DNA from: Clostridium sp.
GTDB taxonomy: Bacteria; Bacillota; Clostridia; Lachnospirales; Lachnospiraceae
NCBI GenBank assembly: GCA_023664325.1
Contig: JAMPFS010000013.1
Location: forward strand, 1 to 60,134
Direction of reading: 5' to 3'
DNA length: 60,134 bases
Shown: in pieces, positions 50,282 through 58,164 of the stretch
How positions within the stretch are numbered: position 1 is the first letter of the stretch
Layout of the letters: each line of letters starts with the position of its first letter
Program-made: the position numbers and the translations under genes
Notes under the pieces: model-generated
The model's database searches: none
What the model was told of the DNA's origin: nothing
What the model saw: only the letters and a program-made list of their open reading frames with translations

Positions 50282-50311
50282 TTGACAGAAAATGGGCAGA
50301 AAGAATACAAT
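50282..50311 (+). promoter_or_regulatory. Candidate promoter directly before AAGCC tract
   Basis: TTGACA (50282-50287), 18-base spacer, TACAAT (50306-50311). If used, RNA starts within the AAGCC tract, and the ATG at 50292 would not be translated from it. AGGAG (50277-50281) overlaps this site and could instead serve that ATG. Confidence 0.5.
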
Positions 50312-50522
50312 CATAAGCCAAGCCAAGCCAAGCCAAGCCAAGCCAAGCCAAGCCAAGCCAAGCCAAGCCAAGCGTAGGCTTATTGTGTCTCAAATTGTGC
50401 GGAGGTGCGCGCTTCTCAGCTGCACCTTTTTCTGCTGTCAGCTTAACAATCCAGAGCAGCGATCTTATGGAATCAGAGATTCTGACCGAATCGGGGATTC
50501 CATAGGATTGCTGCTTTTTTAG
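50292..50522 (+). CDS. Short ORF containing the pentanucleotide tract (possible leader peptide)
   Basis: A 76-codon frame opened by AGGAG and ATG: MGRKNTIISQAKPSQAKPSQ, with the five-residue SQAKP unit repeated about five times, then RRLIVSQIVRRCALLSC and a stop at 50520-50522, right after the terminator T-run. In the other two frames stops occur at 50375-50377 and 50503-50505, so change of the repeat number alters where translation ends. The product itself looks unlike a folded protein. Could be a leader peptide or chance. Confidence 0.3.
   Translation: MGRKNTIISQAKPSQAKPSQAKPSQAKRRLIVSQIVRRCALLSCTFFCCQLNNPEQRSYGIRDSDRIGDSIGLLLF
50315..50373 (+). repeat. (AAGCC)n pentanucleotide tandem repeat, ~11.8 copies
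   Basis: Eleven perfect AAGCC units plus AAGC. Perfect short tandem repeats of this length are prone to slipped-strand change in copy number, a known phase-variation device for surface proteins. It stands 220 bases upstream of the large BspA-like gene. Confidence 0.98.
50403..50431 (+). terminator. Hairpin followed by T-run (weak)
   Basis: AGGTGC (50403-50408) pairs with GCACCT (50422-50427), then TTTT. Lies within the short ORF. Confidence 0.4.
50455..50520 (+). terminator. Strong intrinsic terminator upstream of BspA-like gene
   Basis: Three stacked stems: AGCAGCGATC/GATTGCTGCT (one wobble), TATGGAATC/GATTCCATA, GATTC/GAATC, about 24 pairs in all with loop TGACC, followed by TTTTTT (50515-50520). 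Either ends the upstream transcript or acts as an attenuator for the gene at 50596. Confidence 0.85.
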
Positions 50523-50595
50523 TACCCTGATTGAGAAAGATACCTGATAGCAACAAACTGGCACAGAAGGATGTGCAGAATGGAGGAAGCAGATT

Positions 50596-53500
50596 ATGAG
50601 AACGAGAAAGAAAAAAGTAAGATGGAGGCTGCTGGCGGCGCTGCTTGTGGCAGTGCTGGCTACAGGGCTGGTGCAGGGAGCGGCACCGGAACGTGTGCAG
50701 GCGGCAGCTGCATCCGGCACAGGCTGGACACTCGATGAGGATGGCAAGCTGACGATCCGCTCGGATGCCGGTATGACAGACTGGTGCAGTAAAGTAAGCA
50801 CTTACAAGGAACAAGTAACAACAGCAGAGATACAGTCAGGTGTAAAGCAGATTGGTTCAAAGGCGTTTGATCATTGCAGCAATCTGACAAAAATCACGAT
50901 CGCAGATAGTGTGACGAGTATTGAGGGGTTTGCGTTTGATCATTGCAGCAGCCTGACAGAAATAACCATACCAGACAAAGTAACGAATATCGGGGGTTAT
51001 GCGTTTTATTATTGCAGCAGTCTGACAGAGATTGAAATACCGGACGGTGTGACCAGTATCAGCATGCTTATGTTTGCTTCCTGCAGCAGTCTGACCAGAA
51101 TAACCATACCGGACAGCGTGACAAGTATCGACGAGCAGGCGTTTTCACGTTGTAATAGTCTGGAAGAGATTGAGATACCGGATCGTGTGACGAGTATCGG
51201 AAAGAATGCGTTTGACTTTTGCGAATCCCTGAGAAAAGTTACGTTGCCGAGCCAGCTTAGGACGATCGAGCAATATTTATTTCGTGAATGCGACAATTTA
51301 GCAGAAATCACGATACCGGACAATGTGACGAGCATCGGGCAGCATGCGTTTGATCTGTGTATAAACCTGCCAGAAATAACGATACCGGACAAAGTAACGA
51401 GTATCGGGGCTTGTGCATTTTCCAGCTGTGAAAGCTTGACAAAGGTAGTAATACCGAACAGTGTGACGAGTATCGGAATTTCAGCATTTTCTGGCTGTAG
51501 CAGTCTGCCAGCGATTGTGATACCAGATCAGGTAACGAGTATTGAGTCTCAGGTGTTTTCCGGATGCAGCGGACTGGAAAAGATTACGATGCCGGATCAG
51601 GTAACAAGTATTGGATTTGGGGCGTTTCAGGATTGCAGCAGTCTGCCAGAGATCACGATTCCGGCTGGGGTGACAGTTATGAGTGAATCTGTGTTTGAGA
51701 ATTGCAGCAAGCTGACAGGGATCACGATCCCTGCCGGGGTGACAAGTATCGGAAGTTCAGCGTTTAAGAATTGCAGTGGACTGTCGGGGATCACGATTCC
51801 GGACAACGTAACAAGTATTGGAAGTTCAGCATTTTCCGGCTGTAGTGAACTGACAGAGGTTACGATCCCGGACAACGTGACAAGGATCGGAGCTTCTGCC
51901 TTTGAGAACTGCGCTAAACTGGAGAAGATAACTATACTTGCAAAAGAACCGCCGGAATATACGAAGGATATGATGATGCTCCCTTGGGAGGAGGATCGTG
52001 GCATTTGTGCAGGCTGTCCATTTGTTGCATCCGGCACAAAGGGAATTTTGGTTCCGGTGGGGACAGCGGAGGCTTACAAAAGTGCAGACGGATGGAGTAT
52101 CCATCAGGAACATATCACGGACGGAACCCCGGAGATTGTTACGCAGCCGGAGGACCAGTCAGTACAAAACGGCGGAACGGCATCCTTTTCTGTCACAGCA
52201 GAGGGATTGATCACACCGCTCACGTACCAGTGGCAGGTCAATAAAACCGGAGCAGAGGAGGCAGGATTTGAAAATATTTCCGGTGCTGTCTCCACTGCTT
52301 ACAGCCTGACAGCGGATAAGGCCTGTAACGGATACCGCTACCGGTGCGTCGTGACGAATGAAAGGGGAAGTAAAGAGAGCAGTGCGGCACAGCTTACGGT
52401 GACGGAATCCCATACGCACAAGGTATGTGCCGGATCCGGATGTACCGATGGCAGCCATAGCGATATCCAGTGGACGGCGTGGAGTACGGAGGATTCCCTG
52501 CCGGACAGGGCGGGGAACTGGTATCTCACGGCGGACATACAGCTTACGGATGAATGGAGACCTGCCGATGGCACAAGCCTCTGCCTGAATGGGCATACGG
52601 TCACGGCAGCAGAGGGAAGTAAAAGAGTCATCTGCATATCCGGTGGAACTACATTTAATCTGTGTGACTGCGCTGAGACTCCCGGTAAGCTGACAAAAGG
52701 GTATGGCGGTGTAGAGAATGAGGGAACTTTTAATATGTATGGGAGCGAAATCAGTGGAAACAGTGTAGGGAGCGGTGGCGGAGTAAGCAACCGGGGCATT
52801 TTGAATCTGTATGGCGGCAGGATCTGTAATAACACGGCCAGTACGTACCGGGGCGGTGGCGTATATAATGAAGCAAGCGGAACCCTGAATATGTACGGCG
52901 GCGAGATCCGTGACAATAAAGAATCATCATTCGTGAGTGGAGGCGGAGCGGGCGTATATACAGATGGAATCTTTAATATGTATGGGGGAGTGATCTGCAA
53001 TAACAACTCGGGACAATACACCGGCGGCGTGCAGATCGGCAGTGGCAAAATGAATGTTGGCGGAACGGCGGTGATCCGGGATAATACACGAGACTCCCGT
53101 TTATCCAATGTGGGATTTGGAAATAATTCAAATACCAAAATATCGATCGATAAAGAGAATCCGCTTACCGATGGTGCTTATATAAGTGTCGATATTTTTT
53201 CGACCGGAGAGCCATTTACCGAAGAAAATGAAAGCGACTACAGTATGTATTTCCATACGGATAACGACTGGCAGATTGTGGTAAACGGTGAGAATAATGC
53301 TGTTATGATGGAAGAGAAGCATATATGCTATCTTACATACCATGAAGCAACAACCCCATCCTGTATAGCAGGGGGAACAGGTGAATACTGGAAATGTGAA
53401 GATATAGAAGAAGAGGGCTATGGCGTGGTCTACGAAGGCTGTGGCAAAATGTATTCCGATGAGGATGGGACGGAGGAGATCGGGGAGATTCCTACAATCC

Positions 53501-54957
53501 CGAAAGTACCGCATACCTATGACGATGACAGCGACATGGTCTGCAATATATGCGGATACACAAGGACGGTCTCGCACATCCACAGTGTAACGGAAACAGT
53601 GGATGCGAAAGCGGCAGACTGCACGAAGGACGGAAATACGGCATATTATATCTGTTCCTGCGGCAAGTGGTACTCCGACAGTGCCTGCACAAAGGAGATT
53701 ACCGACCATGACAGCGTAATTATATCTGCAAAAGGGCATGAGGAAAGCGGGCAGTATGAGACGGACGAAACAAAGCATTGGAAAACGTGTACCGTCTGCC
53801 ATGCCGAACTTCCAAAAGCAATCCACGAGTACGACAATGCCGATGACAGCACTTGTAATGTATGCGGATATGAGAGAAGTGTCACACCCACCCACACCCA
53901 CAGCGTAGCGGAAACAGTGGATGCGAAAGCGGCAGACTGCACGAAGGACGGAAATACGGCATATTATATCTGTTCCTGCGGCAAGTGGTACTCTGACAGT
54001 GGCTGCACACAGGAGATTACCGACCATGCAAGCATAACCATACCTGCAAAGGGGCATCTGTTCCCAGAGCAGTGGACAGTGGAAAAAGAGGCAGCGGAGA
54101 GCGAACCCGGCAGGCAGTATAAACTCTGCCAAGTATGCGGGATAAAGATATACCAGACCATAGAACCGACCGGAACGCCTGACGATCCGGACTCCCCGAC
54201 ACCAACACCGGGAACAACGGACACCCCGCAGACACCAACGCCAACACCGGGAGCAACGGACACCCCGGCAGTCCCGACACCAACACCGGGAACGACAGAC
54301 ACCCCGCAGGCACCGACAGAAACACCGGAGCCGGACGATTCCCAGCAGAACGGAAACGACATCGGGAAACGCAAAGATCTCTCCATCCTGCTGGCAGCCG
54401 GAAAGCAGAGCGGAAGTACCGGAATCAAGCTCACATGGCTCAAATGGAGTGGTGCATCCGGCTATGAGGTATACTGGTCGTACTGCGACGGCAAGAGCAA
54501 TTATAAGAAGCTCAAAACCGTCAAAGCAACAGGCAAACGCACCTATACGCATAAAAAGCTGAAAAAGAACCGTGCCTATAAATATTACATTGCCGCCTAC
54601 AAGATGGTAAACGGGAAAAAGAAATATGTGGCAAAATCCCCGGCCATCCATGTGGCGATGAAATACGAAAAACGCACAAACGCCAAGAAAATCACGGTAA
54701 ACAAGGCAAAAGCGGTACTGTCCCTGACAAACAGGAAATACAAAAAGACATTCCAGATCAAGGTAAAGGTTAAGAAAGAGAACAGCAAAAAGAACCTTTT
54801 AACCCATGCCGCCAAGCTACGTTATTACACCAGTGACAACAAGGTGGCAAAGGTAAGCAAAAAAGGCAAGATTACCGCTGTCGGGAAAGGCAAATGCACG
54901 GTTTACGTCATAGCCAACAACGGCGTGTCGAAGAAGATTACTGTAACCGTGAAATAA
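50596..54957 (+). CDS. Very large BspA-like leucine-rich-repeat surface protein
   Basis: A 1453-residue secreted protein. Signal peptide 1-37 (RLLAALLVAVLATGLVQG). Residues ~75-480: some seventeen BspA-type LRR_5 units (IPDSVTSIDEQAFSRCNSLE and similar). ~510-603: Ig-like domain (QPEDQSVQNGGTASFSVTAE, YRCVVTNERGS). ~640-830: parallel-beta repeats with NMYGGEIRDN-type turns. ~1000-1140: two nearly identical cysteine-containing units (AADCTKDGNTAYYICSCGKW). ~1198-1250: Pro/Thr linker (PTPTPGTTDTPQ). ~1260-1353: fibronectin-III-like domain. ~1365-1453: bacterial Ig-like domain 2 with very basic tail. No LPXTG. A probable adhesin or polymer-binding protein. GGAGG precedes the ATG. The upstream AAGCC tract and hairpins suggest variable expression. 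Confidence 0.9.
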   Translation: MRTRKKKVRWRLLAALLVAVLATGLVQGAAPERVQAAAASGTGWTLDEDGKLTIRSDAGMTDWCSKVSTYKEQVTTAEIQSGVKQIGSKAFDHCSNLTKITIADSVTSIEGFAFDHCSSLTEITIPDKVTNIGGYAFYYCSSLTEIEIPDGVTSISMLMFASCSSLTRITIPDSVTSIDEQAFSRCNSLEEIEIPDRVTSIGKNAFDFCESLRKVTLPSQLRTIEQYLFRECDNLAEITIPDNVTSIGQHAFDLCINLPEITIPDKVTSIGACAFSSCESLTKVVIPNSVTSIGISAFSGCSSLPAIVIPDQVTSIESQVFSGCSGLEKITMPDQVTSIGFGAFQDCSSLPEITIPAGVTVMSESVFENCSKLTGITIPAGVTSIGSSAFKNCSGLSGITIPDNVTSIGSSAFSGCSELTEVTIPDNVTRIGASAFENCAKLEKITILAKEPPEYTKDMMMLPWEEDRGICAGCPFVASGTKGILVPVGTAEAYKSADGWSIHQEHITDGTPEIVTQPEDQSVQNGGTASFSVTAEGLITPLTYQWQVNKTGAEEAGFENISGAVSTAYSLTADKACNGYRYRCVVTNERGSKESSAAQLTVTESHTHKVCAGSGCTDGSHSDIQWTAWSTEDSLPDRAGNWYLTADIQLTDEWRPADGTSLCLNGHTVTAAEGSKRVICISGGTTFNLCDCAETPGKLTKGYGGVENEGTFNMYGSEISGNSVGSGGGVSNRGILNLYGGRICNNTASTYRGGGVYNEASGTLNMYGGEIRDNKESSFVSGGGAGVYTDGIFNMYGGVICNNNSGQYTGGVQIGSGKMNVGGTAVIRDNTRDSRLSNVGFGNNSNTKISIDKENPLTDGAYISVDIFSTGEPFTEENESDYSMYFHTDNDWQIVVNGENNAVMMEEKHICYLTYHEATTPSCIAGGTGEYWKCEDIEEEGYGVVYEGCGKMYSDEDGTEEIGEIPTIPKVPHTYDDDSDMVCNICGYTRTVSHIHSVTETVDAKAADCTKDGNTAYYICSCGKWYSDSACTKEITDHDSVIISAKGHEESGQYETDETKHWKTCTVCHAELPKAIHEYDNADDSTCNVCGYERSVTPTHTHSVAETVDAKAADCTKDGNTAYYICSCGKWYSDSGCTQEITDHASITIPAKGHLFPEQWTVEKEAAESEPGRQYKLCQVCGIKIYQTIEPTGTPDDPDSPTPTPGTTDTPQTPTPTPGATDTPAVPTPTPGTTDTPQAPTETPEPDDSQQNGNDIGKRKDLSILLAAGKQSGSTGIKLTWLKWSGASGYEVYWSYCDGKSNYKKLKTVKATGKRTYTHKKLKKNRAYKYYIAAYKMVNGKKKYVAKSPAIHVAMKYEKRTNAKKITVNKAKAVLSLTNRKYKKTFQIKVKVKKENSKKNLLTHAAKLRYYTSDNKVAKVSKKGKITAVGKGKCTVYVIANNGVSKKITVTVK

Positions 54958-55035
54958 GAACATAAGGAAACGGAAAGAGGATGGGTTATGCAGGGCAGCC
55001 TGTCCTCTTGCATTATCCGTTAAAACAAAGGAATA

Positions 55036-55057
55036 GCGGGCGTGTGCCTGCTTTTTT
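55036..55057 (+). terminator. Intrinsic terminator after BspA-like gene
   Basis: GCGGGC-GTGT-GCCTGC (one wobble pair) followed by TTTTTT. Confidence 0.7.
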
Positions 55058-55181
55058 GTGTATTTGCATGGTTTGTGTGGCATAATGGAATATAACAATA
55101 GTCTTTCGCTGTTGGCAAATATCCCTTCCATGTCTCCTTCATTTAATCTATACGATAAAATAGCTGCATTTTATAATTCGA

Positions 55182-56111
55182 TTATTCCACCTTGTATCGT
55201 TCAAATAGATTTACGACTTCTTCCAAATCACGAGCGTTCATTTTAAAAGCACTAGTAGCGTTTTTTTCTTCTTTGATTACAAAGCCATCTACTGTCATCA
55301 TATAGCTGGCATCATCAAACAGGATAATGTAATTATATTCCTGACCATCCCAGCCAGTTTCATCATTTACATAACTTCCAAGAATAGATTTGAACTCTTG
55401 TGTTTCCTTTTCGGTTAATGTTTTAATATTCTCCTTCTCCTTGTGCAACGCATTATAAATTTTCCCATGCTGTCTGCCTGCCGATATCACACTATCTTCA
55501 GAATTTCCTGATGTCGCATCGTTCTCTTCTTCAACGGTTGCTCTTGGGGTTTCTTTTGAAAATGATTTTAATAATTCGTCGGCTTCCTCGTTTGATAACA
55601 ACTGATAAGATGCTACTTTCCATGCCTGCGTTCCCCCTTCTATTTCCTCTCCTCCCATATTTACAAGTAATTTAAACTGTTCTGTATCACAAGTTACAAT
55701 TATATTGACATTTTGATTATTTTTCTCAAAAACAATATAATCAAATCCATTTTCGGCATATTTTACTTTTACCCCATTACCCCAATTATGCTCATTATAA
55801 TCATGTAAAAAATCAACGAGAACATCTATTTTATCCAAACTCGTAGTTTCATGACCGTTTTTTATTTGTTCCTTTTCTTCTTCTGAAAAACTTGAAACAA
55901 ATTTAACAACCATTTTTCTAAACTCTACATTGGATGCATACGCAATACCTGTTACGCTAAAAAAACAAAATGTTGCCAATGCGACACACGCCACCGCTTT
56001 TTGCCATTTTCTCCACCCTCTCCAAAGTGTGTGTTGTTCACAATGTAATGCATCTTCAATATGCCGATCAGCTAATTCTCCTATAATCATTGATATTTTT
56101 TCTCTTTTCAT
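55182..56111 (-). CDS. Probable membrane anti-sigma factor partner of ECF sigma
   Basis: A 309-residue protein with a cytosolic N-terminal part (~1-38, MIIGELADRHIEDALHCEQH), one membrane helix (~39-60, ACVALATFCFFSVTGIAYA) and an external domain of ~245 residues. Its start overlaps the sigma gene end by four bases, the usual arrangement for an ECF sigma and its regulator. No zinc-type HxxxCxxC motif in the usual place, so it would be a non-ZAS anti-sigma. The external domain has no recognised ligand fold. Function inferred from position. Confidence 0.65.
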   Translation of the reverse strand: MKREKISMIIGELADRHIEDALHCEQHTLWRGWRKWQKAVACVALATFCFFSVTGIAYASNVEFRKMVVKFVSSFSEEEKEQIKNGHETTSLDKIDVLVDFLHDYNEHNWGNGVKVKYAENGFDYIVFEKNNQNVNIIVTCDTEQFKLLVNMGGEEIEGGTQAWKVASYQLLSNEEADELLKSFSKETPRATVEEENDATSGNSEDSVISAGRQHGKIYNALHKEKENIKTLTEKETQEFKSILGSYVNDETGWDGQEYNYIILFDDASYMMTVDGFVIKEEKNATSAFKMNARDLEEVVNLFERYKVE

Positions 56112-56665
56112 ATACGATATCCTTCCTTTTCTAAATATTTTTTTAATCTTTTTCTAATCCTATAAAGCCGTACAGAAACATTATTTTCACTTAATGAAAA
56201 CTTTCCGGCAATTTCTTCAATAGAATCGGCAAAATAATACCTTCTGACAAAAATTTGTTTATTCTTCCTATCTATGATGTCTAAAAAAGTGTTAATAGTT
56301 TCAGCCAATTCCTTTACTTCATATTTTTCTTCAACTGATTCAATACAGGAAAAACTATCTTCTAATTCATTTAATGCAATATCATAATAGCTGTTACGTT
56401 TTATAGCAGAATTTTTATGATACCTTTTTATTGAAATATTTCGGACAATTCGCATTAAATAAGTCAAAAGCGGCTTTGGATTTTGAGGTGGTATCGTATC
56501 CCAGGCAGCTAAATATACTTCATTAAGAGTTTCCTCTGCATCTTGCCTGTTTTTTAAAATATTAAAAGATACAGAAAAAAATATATTTGCATACTTTTTT
56601 TCCAAAGCTACAATTGCCTGTTCTGATCGTTCATAAAACAATCGAATTATTTCTTTATCATCCAA
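56108..56665 (-). CDS. ECF-type RNA polymerase sigma factor
   Basis: About 185 residues: region 2 (FFSVSFNILKNRQDAEETLN, EVYLAAWDTIPPQN with the -10 recognition helix YLMRIVRNISIKRYHK) and region 4 (RRYYFADSIEEIAGKFSLSE, NNVSVRLYRIRKRLKKYL). TTG at 56665 is used as start because GGAGGT stands six bases before it and the family begins at this point; the frame is open to 56758. The first protein of an auto-regulated sigma/anti-sigma pair. Target genes unknown. Confidence 0.85.
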   Translation of the reverse strand: MDDKEIIRLFYERSEQAIVALEKKYANIFFSVSFNILKNRQDAEETLNEVYLAAWDTIPPQNPKPLLTYLMRIVRNISIKRYHKNSAIKRNSYYDIALNELEDSFSCIESVEEKYEVKELAETINTFLDIIDRKNKQIFVRRYYFADSIEEIAGKFSLSENNVSVRLYRIRKRLKKYLEKEGYRI

Positions 56666-56802
56666 TTTTTTACCTCCGTCCTCTACCTTTGTCCAATCGA
56701 ATACAATTTTTGTTGTTTTACTATGATTTGTTTGATATTTTCTTCTTCCTATAATCATACTCCTGTTTTAAAGAAAAACATTACACATTTATAATATTTT
56801 TT

Positions 56803-56967
56803 CTATTTTTGGTTATTGCTTTGTGCCATAAGTATTGTACCTATCCTCCCCGGTAATGCAGCTGGAGAAACAATGATACTACTCTCTGTGGCCAGCTTAC
56901 ATCTATTGCCAACGCATCTAAAGTACATGCCAAGCGATTGATTTTGTATTTCTACCACTGGTTGCAT
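56803..56967 (-). other. Intergenic region with 54-codon minus-strand frame
   Basis: The 290-base gap between the sigma gene and the XRE gene contains a minus-strand ATG frame (MQPVVEIQNQSLGMYFRCVG ... SIIVSPAALPGRIGTILMAQ) with no ribosome site. Higher GC than the flanks. It might be a gene fragment or a structured RNA; I cannot tell. Confidence 0.25.
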
Positions 56968-57048
56968 AAATGTAAAGAGGGCTATATAGAATGTAATTGA
57001 TGTTTTTGGTATGATTCAAGTATCAAAACAAACAGGAGGAAAGAATAC

Positions 57049-57510
57049 ATGAATTTTTCAGAAAAACTATTAACACTGCGGAAAGCAAAAGACCTGACAC
57101 AAGAACAGCTTGCCGAAAAACTGGATGTATCTAGGCAGTCGATCTCAAAATGGGAAAGTGGACAGGCAACCCCAGAGTTGGACAAAATAGTCGCATTAAG
57201 TGCAGTTTTTGATGTGACAACGGATTATCTGCTTAAATCATCAGAAATAGATGATTTATCAGTGAAAACCGAAATGCTGGAAAAACAGCAGCAGATTATG
57301 CTCAGGCAGGAACAAAAACGGCAACGAATTGTTGTGTGTGTCCTATATGCAGTTGCAATATATTTCCTGTTTTTTGCAGTATATTTCATAGGACATTTTC
57401 ATTTTTGGAAGTGGGTGTCAAATCCCTCCGTTTTCTTTGCAGGATTTCTTATTGCTACGGCTATCGTAATCTTTGTATGTGTAAAAAAATTAGAAAAAAA
57501 TAGTCAATAA
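57049..57510 (+). CDS. XRE-family regulator with C-terminal membrane helices
   Basis: A 153-residue protein. Residues 4-60 are a Cro/C1-type HTH (LRKAKDLTQEQLAEKLDVSR, QSISKWESGQATPELDKIV). A coiled stretch (TEMLEKQQQIMLRQEQKR) leads to two helices (~102-124 and ~131-147). This HTH-linker-two-helix design is frequent in Clostridia; it may sense membrane state. AGGAGG precedes the ATG. Partners unknown. Confidence 0.88.
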   Translation: MNFSEKLLTLRKAKDLTQEQLAEKLDVSRQSISKWESGQATPELDKIVALSAVFDVTTDYLLKSSEIDDLSVKTEMLEKQQQIMLRQEQKRQRIVVCVLYAVAIYFLFFAVYFIGHFHFWKWVSNPSVFFAGFLIATAIVIFVCVKKLEKNSQ

Positions 57511-57569
57511 ATATTGCTTGTTGGGGAGATACAGGCATATTTTTTATTCACTAAAAAGATATACACCTA

Positions 57570-57623
57570 TTGACAAGTATCTGTTTTCGGACTATTATAT
57601 AATCAGTCCGAAAACAGATACTT
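57570..57623 (+). promoter_or_regulatory. Promoter overlapped by a perfect 19-bp palindromic operator (marR-MATE)
   Basis: TTGACA (57570-57575), 17-base spacer, TATTAT (57593-57598). The spacer belongs to the inverted repeat AAGTATCTGTTTTCGGACT (57575-57593) / AGTCCGAAAACAGATACTT (57605-57623), perfect over 19 bases with an 11-base centre. A MarR dimer bound here would block RNA polymerase, so the MarR protein encoded 26 bases downstream is the likely repressor of itself and the efflux gene. Confidence 0.88.
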
Positions 57624-57648
57624 TATTTTTGCGAGGAGAGAACACGAT

Positions 57649-58107
57649 ATGGATACGGTAAAAAAACAGATGATAGAAATGAACCAGCTTTGCAATGAGA
57701 CTGATGAAATCTACCATAACATAGCACGAAGTTATGGTCTTACTGACAGTATATATTGGATATTGTATATTCTGTACAATGATGACGAACCTGTTTCACA
57801 GGTGGATTTATGCAATAACTGGTCTTACTCTAAACAGACGGTCAATACTTCCATTGCTGCGCTGCTGAAAAAAGAGTGGATTACATTGGAGGTCATTCCA
57901 AATACCCGTAACAGAAAGCGTATTGTGCTTACCAAAGCCGGGAAGCAGTTCTGTGAAAAAGCAATCGGGGAAACACAGGAAATCGAACACACAGCTTTTT
58001 CCAGAATATCAGGGGAAGAGAGGGAACTTTTTATTTCTGTTTTTCACAAGCTCAACCAGTTTATGCAGGAAGAATATGAGAAGAAACACCCCCTGCCAAT
58101 GGATTGA
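57649..58107 (+). CDS. MarR-family transcriptional repressor
   Basis: A 152-residue winged-helix protein: dimerisation helices at both ends, recognition region QVDLCNNWSYSKQTVNTSIA ALLKK and wing EVIPNTRNRKRIVLTKAGKQ. AGGAG precedes ATG at 57649. Located between its probable operator and a MATE efflux gene (57 bases downstream); likely derepresses both on binding a drug or phenolic ligand. Confidence 0.92.
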   Translation: MDTVKKQMIEMNQLCNETDEIYHNIARSYGLTDSIYWILYILYNDDEPVSQVDLCNNWSYSKQTVNTSIAALLKKEWITLEVIPNTRNRKRIVLTKAGKQFCEKAIGETQEIEHTAFSRISGEERELFISVFHKLNQFMQEEYEKKHPLPMD

Positions 58108-58164
58108 TTCGGATACAGCACAAAGTTGTCCGCTTGCAAAACGGTATTTTGAAAGGAACAAGAA

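Noticed and set aside
50315..50373. AAGCC tract as part of the BspA-like reading frame
   Set aside because: All three frames through the tract stop before 50596, so it cannot vary the BspA N-terminus directly.
52338..54651. Long minus-strand frames (266 and 507 codons) opposite the BspA-like gene
   Set aside because: Antisense shadows of a repetitive, biased coding sequence; the plus-strand frame has signal peptide, domains and ribosome site.
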